A stretch of 64,000 nt of DNA, from assembly GCF_022601735.1 (NCBI RefSeq), contig NZ_JAKUMM010000001.1, forward strand, positions 419,191 to 483,190. Direction: 5' to 3'. The notes beneath the pieces were generated by a model. The model ran no database searches. It was not told where the DNA came from and worked only from the letters and a program-made list of their open reading frames with translations. Shown here in pieces: positions 1 through 7,838 of the stretch. The position numbers were made by a program, and so were the translations under genes. Each line of letters opens with the position of its first letter. Position 1 is the first letter of the stretch. Source of the stretch: Atopomonas sediminilitoris (GTDB lineage: Bacteria > Pseudomonadota > Gammaproteobacteria > Pseudomonadales > Pseudomonadaceae).

Positions 1-305
1 GAGGCATAACGCGCCTCGCCCGCCCACTGAAAGCCCAGCCACCGCACATCGCTCTTGATGGCATCGATGTATTCCTGATCTTCCTTGGCCGGATTGGTGT
101 CATCAAAGCGCAAATGACACTGACCGCCAAACTCTTGCGCTAAGCCAAAGTTCAGACAAATCGACTTGGCATGACCAATGTGCAGATAGCCGTTAGGCTC
201 AGGCGGAAAGCGCGTGACAATCTTGGCGTGTTTGCCACTCTCCAGATCATCCTGCACGATGGTGCGCAAAAAGTTAGCGGCGGCGGGCGTTTCAGGCTTG
301 CTCAT
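1..305 (-). CDS. glnS: Glutaminyl-tRNA synthetase, N-terminal part (cut by window start)
   Basis: This is the first ~101 codons of glutaminyl-tRNA synthetase, which charges tRNA-Gln in the cytoplasm; the rest lies outside the window. The ATG is at 303-305 on the minus strand. The class I signature HIGHAKS appears around residue 43, after the [10 protein letters not shown] stretch that is characteristic of GlnRS. It is followed by [11 protein letters not shown], also typical of GlnRS/GluRS. The gene diverges from ppiB, and the ~120 bp between them must hold both promoters. The identification is firm; only the truncation limits it. Confidence 0.95.
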   Translation of the reverse strand, partial: MSKPETPAAANFLRTIVQDDLESGKHAKIVTRFPPEPNGYLHIGHAKSICLNFGLAQEFGGQCHLRFDDTNPAKEDQEYIDAIKSDVRWLGFQWAGEARYA

Positions 306-428
306 AAATGCTTGTTCGCTGTGCTATGCGGCCGGGGTAGGCCGGAAAAATCAAAGGCCGTATCATACCCGAACCGGCCAACTCCCTGACAGGGCCGACC
401 CGATTCCCTTATTGACGAGCATTTACGC

Positions 429-923
429 ATGATCAAGCTGCACACCAACTACGGCGTTATCGCCATCAACCTGTTTGAAGACAAAGCCCCCAAGACCTGC
501 GCCAACTTCAAAGAGTACGTCGCCAGCGGGCATTACGACGGCACCGTGTTTCACCGCGTGATCAATAACTTCATGATCCAAGGCGGCGGCTTTGCTCAAG
601 GCATGCAGCAAAAAAGCACCCGCGCACCGATTGAAAACGAGGCTGACAACGGCTTAAGCAACAAAGTTGGCACCTTGGCCATGGCGCGCACTTCTGATCC
701 GCACTCTGCCAGCGCACAGTTTTTCATCAACGTCGCCGACAACGATTTCCTCAACCACTCGGGCAAGAACACCCAAGGCTGGGGCTACGCCGTGTTTGCC
801 GAAGTGGTCGAAGGCATGGACGTGGTCAACAGCATCAAGCAAGTGGCCACCACCGGTCGTATGGGCCACCAAGACGTGCCCGTCGAAGACGTGGTCATCG
901 AGCGGGCTGAGATCGTCGAGTAA
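429..923 (+). CDS. ppiB: Peptidyl-prolyl cis-trans isomerase B (cyclophilin)
   Basis: A cytoplasmic cyclophilin-type isomerase of 164 residues that speeds cis-trans isomerisation of Xaa-Pro bonds during folding. The N-terminal strand [14 protein letters not shown], the FHRVI motif (Arg of the active site), MIQGGGF and [16 protein letters not shown] are all classic PpiB signatures. The length is the usual one and there is no signal peptide, which argues for the cytoplasmic PpiB rather than periplasmic PpiA. lpxH starts 3 bp after the stop, so the two are almost certainly cotranscribed, as in Pseudomonas. Confidence 0.95.
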   Translation: MIKLHTNYGVIAINLFEDKAPKTCANFKEYVASGHYDGTVFHRVINNFMIQGGGFAQGMQQKSTRAPIENEADNGLSNKVGTLAMARTSDPHSASAQFFINVADNDFLNHSGKNTQGWGYAVFAEVVEGMDVVNSIKQVATTGRMGHQDVPVEDVVIERAEIVE

Positions 924-926
924 CGA

Positions 927-1649
927 GTGCGCACACTCTTTATTTCCGACCTGCACTTAGAAGCCGAGCGCCCGGATATCACCCGGGCGTTTCTGCGCTT
1001 TCTCGACCAAGAAGCCCAAGGCTGCGCCGCGCTGTACATCTTGGGCGACTTCTTTGAAGTGTGGATCGGCGACGACGCCCAAGCGCCTTTTCAGCGCGAC
1101 ATCGCAACACGGCTGAAGGCGCTAAGTGCCGTCGGCACTGTGATTTATCTGATGCACGGCAATCGCGACTTTATGCTGGGCAAGGCTTTTTGCCGCCAAG
1201 CCGGCGCCACCTTGCTGGCCGATCCAACGGTGATCACCCTCGCCGGCGAGCGCACCCTGCTCACCCATGGCGACCTGTTGTGCACCGAAGACCTTGGCTA
1301 TCAAAAAATGCGCCGTTTGCTGCGCAACCCCGTCAGCCTGTGGCTGCTGCGACACTTGCCATTAAGCAAACGCCAACAGTTGGCGCGCAAGCTGCGCAAC
1401 CAAAGCAAAAACAGCACGCAAATGAAGGCGGCGGCGATCATGGATGTCACCCCCAGCGCGGTGACCGCCTACCTGCAACAATATGGCTGCACGCGCATGA
1501 TCCACGGCCACACGCATCGCCCGGCGCGGCACCCGCTAACACTGCCTAACGCCAGTGCCGAGCGGATTGTGCTCGGCGATTGGGATCAACACCTGTGGTA
1601 CCTCGAAGCACACAACGACGCGCTCACCTTGCAGCAACAAGCGCTTTAA
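927..1649 (+). CDS. lpxH: UDP-2,3-diacylglucosamine diphosphatase LpxH
   Basis: Hydrolyses UDP-2,3-diacylglucosamine to lipid X and UMP in lipid A synthesis, acting peripherally at the inner membrane. The 240-residue protein carries the full metallophosphoesterase set: SDLHLE near residue 7, [11 protein letters not shown] around 40, GNRDF around 79, THGD around 113 and HGHTHRP around 193. The start is GTG at 927, in step with the family N terminus. It sits 3 bp behind ppiB, and its last 4 bp overlap the end of the convergent miaE gene. Confidence 0.96.
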   Translation: MRTLFISDLHLEAERPDITRAFLRFLDQEAQGCAALYILGDFFEVWIGDDAQAPFQRDIATRLKALSAVGTVIYLMHGNRDFMLGKAFCRQAGATLLADPTVITLAGERTLLTHGDLLCTEDLGYQKMRRLLRNPVSLWLLRHLPLSKRQQLARKLRNQSKNSTQMKAAAIMDVTPSAVTAYLQQYGCTRMIHGHTHRPARHPLTLPNASAERIVLGDWDQHLWYLEAHNDALTLQQQAL

Positions 1650-2272
1650 AGGGTGACCGGCACGCCGCTGTGAAAGCGAAATTGCTCATCTGGGCTGGCG
1701 ATCAAGCGGTTTTCTTCAGCACGAAACAGCTCGATACGTGCCTCAACGTCATCCTCACCGCCGTACAGGCGCGCCAACTCGATGTAACCGAGAAAGTGCC
1801 GTCCTTCGCTTTCTAATAGACCGGCATAGAACTTGGCCAAATCCGCATCCAAATACGGCACCAGCGCTGCAAAGCGCTCGCACGAGCGCGCCTCGATAAA
1901 AGCCCCCGCGATAAGCGTGTCGATCAGCTTGTGCGGCTCCTGCGCGCGCACCAGCTGACGCAAGCCGGCCGCGTAACGCGAAGCGCTTAAGCCCTTCAAG
2001 GCGATACCGCGTTTTTTTATCAGGCGCGTCACTTGCTCAAAGTGCACTAACTCCTCGCGCACCAGTCGTGACATTTTTGCCGTGAGCTCTGGGCGATTGA
2101 TATGCCGCCCCAACAGGCTTAAAGCGCTTTGCGCGGCCTTGTATTCCAAGACCCGATGATCGAGTAGCAGCGTCTCTTGCTCTTGCAAGGCACGCTCAAT
2201 CCAAACCTTCGGTGTGGCCAAGCCGCCCAAAAACTGCAATATCGGTGCGAGTATTTCGCTCGGTGCGTTCAT
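1646..2272 (-). CDS. miaE: tRNA-(ms2io6A37) hydroxylase MiaE
   Basis: A 208-residue ferritin-like diiron monooxygenase that hydroxylates the isopentenyl group of ms2i6A at tRNA position 37. Metal-ligand helices are visible as EELVHFEQV (around residue 72), [10 protein letters not shown] (around 125) and [12 protein letters not shown] (around 154), the E-x2-H pattern of the family. The length matches known MiaE. It converges on lpxH with a 4-bp overlap of the two stop regions, so there is no room for separate terminators. It probably has its own promoter in the 200 bp before the usp gene. Confidence 0.93.
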   Translation of the reverse strand: MNAPSEILAPILQFLGGLATPKVWIERALQEQETLLLDHRVLEYKAAQSALSLLGRHINRPELTAKMSRLVREELVHFEQVTRLIKKRGIALKGLSASRYAAGLRQLVRAQEPHKLIDTLIAGAFIEARSCERFAALVPYLDADLAKFYAGLLESEGRHFLGYIELARLYGGEDDVEARIELFRAEENRLIASPDEQFRFHSGVPVTL

Positions 2273-2397
2273 CCAATTACCTTTTCAATCACGCATTATT
2301 TGGCGCAACGCCCCTTCGCCTTCGCGACTAAGTTGTGGCAGGCTTGAGCACAAGCGGCACATTATAAGAGGCCAGATTTTCTGCGCCACACATCGAG

Positions 2398-2411
2398 TTG
2401 ATATACGTCAA
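2398..2411 (+). promoter_or_regulatory. Probable ANR/FNR box of the universal stress gene
   Basis: The sequence TTGATATACGTCAA fits the ANR/FNR consensus TTGAT-N4-(A/G)TCAA. A possible -10 element TACATT lies at 2433-2438, which puts the box centre near -40.5, one base from the usual class II position. The gene start is at 2477. Low-oxygen control of UspA-type genes by Anr is established in Pseudomonas; here it is inferred from the site alone. Confidence 0.65.
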
Positions 2412-2476
2412 CGGCCCAGAATGCAGTCGGGCTACATTACTTGCAGTGATAACTAAAACGATCCCGGGAGACACTT

Positions 2477-3340
2477 ATGCAAGCTATTCGCAGCATTCTG
2501 GTGGTAGTTGACGCCAAACTATCCGACGGCTTAGCCCTCAAGCGCGCACAGCTGATTGCTAACGTCACTAAATCGCACCTCCACCTATTAGCCTGCAGCA
2601 AAGAGCCACAAGACAGCTTTCTGGCGGGTTTAAGTGCAGGCCTTGCCGCTGATGGCTTTAGCGTTAGCGCGCAAACCGCTTGGCATAAGAGCGAGCACGA
2701 AACCATCATCATGGCTCAGCAAGCCGAAGGCTGTGGCTTGGTGGTTAAGCAACATCTGCCGGACAACCCACTGAAAAAAGCCCTGCTCACCCCGGAAGAC
2801 TGGAAGCTGCTGCGTCACTGTCCAGCCCCGGTCTTGATGGTCAAAACCGAAGCTCCGTGGACCGGCGGCAAAATCCTCGCTGCCGTCGACGTTGGCAACA
2901 GCGACAGCGAACACAAAACCATGCACGCCAGCTTGGTAAAACACGCGGTCGACATTGCCGGCCTGGCCCAAGGCCAAGTGCATGTTTTCACCGCCTACCC
3001 GGCGCCCATGCTGTCAGCCGCTGATCCCACCTTCCAGCTGCAAGAAACCATCGAAGCGCGCTACCGCGACGCTTGCAAAGGGTTTATGCAAGAGCACCAG
3101 CTGAACGAAGGCCAGCTGCACTTAGCGGAAGGCCCAGCCGATGCGCTGATCCCGAAAATTGCCCACGACTTAGGCGCTAGCGTCACCGTCATGGGGACGG
3201 TGGCGCGCTCAGGCATCGCCGGCGCCCTGATTGGCAACACCGCCGAAGTGGTGTTGGACGCGCTGGAAACCGACATCTTGGTGCTTAAGCCCGAAGATGT
3301 GATGGAGCATCTGGAAACCTTGTTGGCCGGCAACAGCTGA
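2477..3340 (+). CDS. Tandem universal stress protein (UspA family, UspE-like)
   Basis: A 287-residue protein made of two Usp domains: residues ~1-140, starting IRSILVVVDAKLSDGLALKRA, and ~150-280, ending with the nucleotide-binding-type GTVARSGIAGALIGNTAEVVLDALETDILVLKP. The C-terminal G-2x-G-9x-G(S/T) pattern is nearly complete, while the N-terminal domain lacks it, as in UspE. The ATG at 2477 follows CGGGAGACACTT. An ANR-type box upstream suggests induction when oxygen falls. A rho-independent terminator follows within 60 bp, so the gene is monocistronic. The exact role is not known. Confidence 0.88.
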   Translation: MQAIRSILVVVDAKLSDGLALKRAQLIANVTKSHLHLLACSKEPQDSFLAGLSAGLAADGFSVSAQTAWHKSEHETIIMAQQAEGCGLVVKQHLPDNPLKKALLTPEDWKLLRHCPAPVLMVKTEAPWTGGKILAAVDVGNSDSEHKTMHASLVKHAVDIAGLAQGQVHVFTAYPAPMLSAADPTFQLQETIEARYRDACKGFMQEHQLNEGQLHLAEGPADALIPKIAHDLGASVTVMGTVARSGIAGALIGNTAEVVLDALETDILVLKPEDVMEHLETLLAGNS

Positions 3341-3359
3341 GTCTGACCCGCCAAGCAAA

Positions 3360-3396
3360 AGCCCCACCCCAGCAACGCTGAGGTGGGGCTTTTTTA
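3360..3396 (+). terminator. Bidirectional rho-independent terminator
   Basis: The stem AGCCCCACC / GGTGGGGCT is followed by six T on the plus strand. The flank reads CAAAAG on the other side, giving a shorter U-tract on the minus strand. It ends the usp transcript and probably the convergent FHA/kinase/phosphatase operon. Confidence 0.85.
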
Positions 3397-3410
3397 TTAC
3401 GCATTACACG

Positions 3411-4226
3411 TTAGGCCGCCAGCAGCCACCACGCGAGCAGTGCGCCGACACCCACCACCGCCAAGACGAGCGGCAACAATGGCAAGCCCGCCTGAGGCTC
3501 TGCGACTGTTTGAGGCTGCGCCACTTCGACGCGCCCTGCCGTGACCGGCTTAGCAATCGGCTTGGGCAGCTCGGACGCCTTCATAAACAGCGTGGCATCT
3601 TCATCCACCGCCTGCTGCGCTTGCGTCTTGGGCCCAATGACCAACAGCAGCACTTCACCCATCTGCACCAAGTCACCGGATTGCAGCGCCGCCGTCGCGA
3701 CCTTTTTTTGGTTGAGCAAAATGCCGTTCGCTGAACCCAAGTCTTTCACTTCCAACAGCCCGTCACGCAGGAAAAACTCCGCATGCCGACGCGACAACTG
3801 CGGATCATCAAAGCTCATGTCGCACTTTACCGAGCGACCAAAGGTAAGTGAGCCTTTGAGCGGGAACTTCTTGCCCTGCTCGGCTCCCTTCATCACTTGC
3901 AGACTCCACAAAGCGGGCTGCTTGATCGGTTGTTCGCGCTTATTCGGATCACTCAGCGCCAGTTCCACCATGCCTAAGCGCAACACATCACCCGCGCGCA
4001 GCTGATAGCGACTGCCAATGCGCTCGCCGTTAACGTAGGTGCCTTTTTCGCTACCGCAATCGCTCAGGTAATAATGGCCACCTTCCTGCTCGATACGCGC
4101 ATGCTCCGCACTGACCCCACCGCCTTGTACCCGCAAGGCTGCATCCGCCGCGCTGCCTAAGGTCAGGCTGTCTTCGGTTAGCCAGCGTTCAGGCTGGGAC
4201 TGGTCACAAAAATGCAGTTTCAACAT
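3411..4226 (-). CDS. Double FHA-domain protein with C-terminal membrane anchor
   Basis: A 271-residue protein with two forkhead-associated domains that bind phosphothreonine peptides. The first (about 1-85) carries SAEHARIEQEGGHYYL and GTYVNGERI; the second (about 120-200) carries FGRSVKCDMSFDDPQLSRRHAEF and SANGILLNQKKV. The Arg, Ser-x-x-His and Asn positions of the binding loop are present in the second and only partly in the first. Near the C terminus LPLLPLVLAVVGVGALLAWWLLA is one membrane helix preceded by a Pro/Ala/Val linker, so the FHA domains face the cytoplasm. ATG 4226 is preferred over an in-frame GTG at 4244. It follows the kinase gene by 58 bp and is its likely readout. Confidence 0.88.
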   Translation of the reverse strand: MLKLHFCDQSQPERWLTEDSLTLGSAADAALRVQGGGVSAEHARIEQEGGHYYLSDCGSEKGTYVNGERIGSRYQLRAGDVLRLGMVELALSDPNKREQPIKQPALWSLQVMKGAEQGKKFPLKGSLTFGRSVKCDMSFDDPQLSRRHAEFFLRDGLLEVKDLGSANGILLNQKKVATAALQSGDLVQMGEVLLLVIGPKTQAQQAVDEDATLFMKASELPKPIAKPVTAGRVEVAQPQTVAEPQAGLPLLPLVLAVVGVGALLAWWLLAA

Positions 4227-4284
4227 GGTGACACATAACCTCACAACAAAAGAGATGGATGACCGTCACGCCAATGCGTGCGGC

Positions 4285-6048
4285 TTAATCAAACACTCGA
4301 TTCCACAACCGGCGTAACGGATTGCTGGACTCAGGAGTACTGGCATTGGGGGCCGTATTAGGCGCCGGGCGAGCCTCCTGTTGACGACTTTGCTTTGCCG
4401 CACGCGCGCCCTTGAGCAAGCTTTGGTGCTCGCGCTTAAGACGCAGCAAATCTTCATTCAACGGCTCTACGCTTAATCCCGCCTCGATAAAGGCCAGCGC
4501 CGCAGGAAAGTTCAATTGCTGGTAGGCACTACGCGCCTTCTGGGCATAACGCTGCGCCACCTGCTGCAAGCCTGATTGTGCCGGCGCATTATCCGGCGCT
4601 TGGGTTAACACCTGATTAAAGTAGTACACCGCACTGTCGTGCTCAGGTTTGAGCAGCTGATCTTGCTGCAGACGCTGCTGGCCCTGCTGCAACAACAGCG
4701 CAATATAGGCTTGCTGCACCCGCAGCAAGCCTTGGCTGGCCTCGGGGTGCTCGGGAATGAGTAGCAAGGCTTGCTCAAAGTAATGCTCGGCATTGTCTTG
4801 CTCAGGGGTGCGCAATTGCCCCTCACTCAGACGCTGCTCGGCCAGCACCAATAGCTCCGCGACCCGCGCCTGCTTGACCCGCTCAAGCCCTGCCAGCGCG
4901 GCCGTATTATCGCTGTCTAAGCGCAACACCGCGTTAAAGCTCGCTTGTGCGTTTTCACCCTTGGGCGAGATAAGCTGACCCAGCGCCAGATACGTCTCGG
5001 CTTGCGCCAAGTGCTGATCCATTTTTACCGAACGCAGCCATAACAAACCCAACACCGCAATCAGCAAACCGCCGCCTAACGTCAGCAGGGTCCAGCCCAA
5101 TACGCTGCGCGGTTGTTGTGATGGCGTCTGCGCTGTCGCCGACGCCTGTGGCGCCGTGCCCGATGAGGCGTGAGCGCGCGACACAGCGGCCTGTTGTGAC
5201 ACATCCAGCGGCAACGCTGGGCGCAGCTGTGTGGCCTCCAACGCTTCGTCATCGTCTACTAAGGCGCTTAGGCGGCCCAGTAGCGTGGCGGCACTGTCCA
5301 AGCGCTGCGCCGGGTCTTTTGCCAACAGCGCATCCAGTAACGGCTGATACAGCGCCAGCCCATCCGACAAGCGCGGTACCGGCAACTGCACATGTTTAAG
5401 CACCGTTTGCGTGTAGTTATCGCCACGAAAGGGGTTATTGCCCGTGAGCATTTCTAGCCAGATCACGCCCAAGCTGTACAAGTCACAGCGCGCATCAATC
5501 TGCTCGCCGCGCGCTTGTTCTGGACTGATGTAGGCAGGGCTGCCAACGGCAATGCCAAACTGCGTCAGCTCGCTGTCCACGGCCAGCTCTTTGGCGATAC
5601 CAAAATCACTGATCACCGCACTGCCGTCAGCGCGAAATAAAATATTCGCCGGCTTGATATCGCGATGTACCAAGCCACGCTCATGCACAACGCGCAGGCC
5701 ACTGGCCAATTGGCGCAGTATTTCCAGCGCACGCGCCGGCGCCAACATTTGCCCTTTAAACTGAGTCAAATCGCCGCCAGCGACAAATTCCATAGCAATG
5801 AAATGCCGCCCATCGCTTAACTGGCCGATGTCGTAAATGGTGATAATGGCCGGGTGGTGCAGCGAGGCCAAAATATGCCCTTCGCGCACAAAGCGCTCGC
5901 TAAACTCGGCGTCGGCCTTGAGCAACACCTTGATCGCCACTTTGCGTTTAAGTGACAACTGGGTCGCCAAATAGACTTCCGCCATGCCGCCTTTACCCAA
6001 GCGGCCATGCACTTGATACCCAGGAATCTCGATCAGCACGTCGCTCAT
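4285..6048 (-). CDS. Transmembrane Ser/Thr protein kinase with C-terminal TPR-like repeats
   Basis: A Hanks-type kinase of 587 residues. Key elements are complete: GRLGKGGMAEV loop (15-25), Lys40 in AIKVL, HRDIKPAN (128-135), DFG (148-150) and SPAYISPEQ (170-178). A low-complexity linker leads to one membrane helix at about 316-338. Beyond it are at least three copies of a ~53-residue repeat (pattern L-x-x-P-x-x-x-(D/E)-(N/S)-A-x-x-x-F-x-x-(V/A)-L), a TPR-like array that should lie in the periplasm. ATG 6048 is chosen because AAGGTGG precedes it and it falls 7 bp after the phosphatase stop; an earlier in-frame start would overlap that gene. With the phosphatase and FHA genes it forms a kinase/phosphatase/reader set. 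It resembles PpkA of type VI secretion, but no secretion genes are nearby. Confidence 0.92.
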   Translation of the reverse strand: MSDVLIEIPGYQVHGRLGKGGMAEVYLATQLSLKRKVAIKVLLKADAEFSERFVREGHILASLHHPAIITIYDIGQLSDGRHFIAMEFVAGGDLTQFKGQMLAPARALEILRQLASGLRVVHERGLVHRDIKPANILFRADGSAVISDFGIAKELAVDSELTQFGIAVGSPAYISPEQARGEQIDARCDLYSLGVIWLEMLTGNNPFRGDNYTQTVLKHVQLPVPRLSDGLALYQPLLDALLAKDPAQRLDSAATLLGRLSALVDDDEALEATQLRPALPLDVSQQAAVSRAHASSGTAPQASATAQTPSQQPRSVLGWTLLTLGGGLLIAVLGLLWLRSVKMDQHLAQAETYLALGQLISPKGENAQASFNAVLRLDSDNTAALAGLERVKQARVAELLVLAEQRLSEGQLRTPEQDNAEHYFEQALLLIPEHPEASQGLLRVQQAYIALLLQQGQQRLQQDQLLKPEHDSAVYYFNQVLTQAPDNAPAQSGLQQVAQRYAQKARSAYQQLNFPAALAFIEAGLSVEPLNEDLLRLKREHQSLLKGARAAKQSRQQEARPAPNTAPNASTPESSNPLRRLWNRVFD

Positions 6049-6055
6049 CGCCACC

Positions 6056-6844
6056 TTAACCTCGTCCCCGCGGCAGCCAGCGCAACCACCAAGCGCGCTG
6101 GGCGGGCTCAGTCGGTGCGGCGTGCGGCCTTGCAATCAGTACACAAGAAATATTGTCATGCCCGCCGGCGGCTTCTGCCGCGGCGATCAGTTGCAGCACT
6201 TGGCTCTCAAGCGGCGCGCGATTCTGACAGAGCTGCGCTAAAGCCGCATCGTCAACCTCAGCACTTAAACCATCACTGCACAGCAGCAGGCTTTCACCGG
6301 CGGCTAATTCGCCACGGTAAACCCCGACATCCAACGGTCCAGCCTCGCGACCCAGGCATTGGGTAATCACGTGTCGCCGCGGGTGACTGCGCGCCTGCTC
6401 AGGTGCCAGCTGTCCGGCATCCAGCATCGCCTGCACCCAGCTGTGGTCACGACTGAGTTGGCGCAGCCCATTGGCATCACAGGCATAGGCGCGACTATCG
6501 CCCACCCACGCCAGCTCGTAGTGGTAACCCTGAAAAACCACCGCCACCACGGTCGAGCCCATACCAACGCGATCAGCATGACCTTGCGCTTGTTCCAGCA
6601 CCCACGCGTTAGCTTGTTGGATGGCTTGCTCCAAGCTGTGCCCGGCGCGCAATGCGCTTTCTAGGCTTTGCAGCACGAGCGCACTGGCTAGCTCACCTTT
6701 TTGGTAACCGCCCATGCCATCGGCCACGGCCCACAAGCCAAGCTCGGGCACCGACAACAACGCATCTTCATTATGCTCGCGCACTAAACCGACCACGCTG
6801 TGCGCGCAGTACTCTAAATAGGCGGGCGAATTGGCATTCGACAT
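6056..6844 (-). CDS. PP2C-family Ser/Thr protein phosphatase
   Basis: A soluble Mn/Mg-dependent phosphatase of 262 residues (Stp1/PppA type). Metal-site motifs are in order: NEDALL (around 20), ADGMGGYQKGELAS (around 40), GDSRAYAC (around 117), SDGLS (around 190) and GGHDNISCVLIA (around 232). It is the first gene of the operon with the kinase and FHA genes and most likely reverses the kinase's phosphorylation, including its autophosphorylation. The ATG at 6844 matches the family N terminus. Confidence 0.94.
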   Translation of the reverse strand: MSNANSPAYLEYCAHSVVGLVREHNEDALLSVPELGLWAVADGMGGYQKGELASALVLQSLESALRAGHSLEQAIQQANAWVLEQAQGHADRVGMGSTVVAVVFQGYHYELAWVGDSRAYACDANGLRQLSRDHSWVQAMLDAGQLAPEQARSHPRRHVITQCLGREAGPLDVGVYRGELAAGESLLLCSDGLSAEVDDAALAQLCQNRAPLESQVLQLIAAAEAAGGHDNISCVLIARPHAAPTEPAQRAWWLRWLPRGRG

Positions 6845-6960
6845 AAGCGCAGCAACACTTCAATAACCAGTGGCCATCATGCCTTGGCCTTCAGCGAGCG
6901 GCTACGACCAGTCACGAACGAGCCCGCGAAGTGTTAATGCGTCGAGGTTTTATTGCGGGC

Positions 6961-7413
6961 TTAAAACAGCCCAGGCTGGATATAACGCTGGTAATGCGCT
7001 TCCGAAAGCACGAAATACTCATGCTCAATCGCATCGCGCAGAGCTGGCAACGAATATTCGCGAAACGCCGCCGTGACCACCACACCGTACTGATCCAATT
7101 GGGTGATCTGCCCCGCTCCGCGCTGAATCAGACGGTAAGCCAAGTAATACGGGTTGTCGCTGTCTTTGGGCAGCATGCTGCGAATATGCAGTTGTTGTTT
7201 CAGCAGCGGCAGATCAAAAACTTGCAAGCGCGCGCTAACCACCTGCACTAATAAAGTCTCTAAGCGCCGCCACACCGCCAGCCGCGCGACGTCGTCATAG
7301 CCATTCCAGCCCACCACCTCGTGGTGGAAGCGCTTACAGCCACGACACACCAGATCGCCATACACCGTTGAACACAACCCCACACACGGTGTTTTGACCC
7401 GCTCGACACTCAT
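6961..7413 (-). CDS. DUF1289 domain protein
   Basis: A 150-residue protein whose first 55 residues are the DUF1289 module: VKTPCVGLCSTVYGDLVCRGCKRF, with four Cys in a C-x3-C-x7-C-x2-C arrangement (possible metal or Fe-S site), then HHEVVGWNGYDDVARLAVWRRLE. The rest, about 95 residues, is less conserved and unrecognised. A DUF1289 gene near acnB is a Pseudomonas arrangement as I recall it. It diverges from acnB, leaving a 425-bp intergenic region. The function is unknown. Confidence 0.85.
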   Translation of the reverse strand: MSVERVKTPCVGLCSTVYGDLVCRGCKRFHHEVVGWNGYDDVARLAVWRRLETLLVQVVSARLQVFDLPLLKQQLHIRSMLPKDSDNPYYLAYRLIQRGAGQITQLDQYGVVVTAAFREYSLPALRDAIEHEYFVLSEAHYQRYIQPGLF

Positions 7414-7500
7414 ACCGCCACTTCACTCATTCATTGCCACGGCGGCTATGTTAGCCCTTTGTCTAGGCCACTTCACCCTGCACAGAGGCCGTCGCTCTGC

Positions 7501-7529
7501 TTAACTTTAATGCCGCATTCCAGTAGAAT
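7501..7529 (+). promoter_or_regulatory. Candidate acnB promoter
   Basis: TTAACT and TAGAAT are separated by exactly 17 bp. A start about 7 bp downstream would give an acnB leader of roughly 300 nt that contains the long-range stem described at 7606-7721. Inference from sequence only. Confidence 0.5.
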
Positions 7530-7605
7530 TAGGCCGCTTTGTAGGAAGCGCCTCGACTTAAGGCTCCCTTAATCTCGCGCTTTTCTACACTGGCCTTAGC
7601 CCAAA

Positions 7606-7721
7606 CGAAGCTGTTTTCAAAGCGTCACGCGCTTTGGCGATCCGCCTAGGGTTTCGCGCAGACACCCCTCCCTGCGCGCCCATTGTCATCTTGGCGGCGT
7701 AAAACTTTGAAAGCAGCTTCG
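7606..7721 (+). promoter_or_regulatory. Structured leader of acnB: 17-bp long-range stem enclosing 82 nt
   Basis: Bases 7606-7622 and 7705-7721 pair over 17 consecutive positions with a single G-U. Outside, 7592-7600 and 7721-7729 extend the helix with two mismatches. Inside there is a further hairpin GCGCAG/CTGCGC (about 7656-7677) and a possible GGCG/CGCC pairing. This looks like a closed multibranch RNA element between the promoter and the acnB start 117 bp downstream. I cannot match it to a named family. It could be a cis-regulator, a small RNA, or a remnant short inverted-repeat element. Confidence 0.5.
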
Positions 7722-7838
7722 CTTAAGCCGTTGCACTGATTGGCAGGGTCGCTCACAAAGCGGCGAGCGCAATCAGGTGACGGAACGCTAGATATAAGTC
7801 CCACACCGCCTGTTGGGACCACTGATGAGGGTAAAACT

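Noticed and set aside
7740..7838. A longer acnB start at TTG 7740.
   Set aside because: The added 33 residues match no AcnB. The GTG at 7839 has TGAGGG before it and gives the family N terminus.
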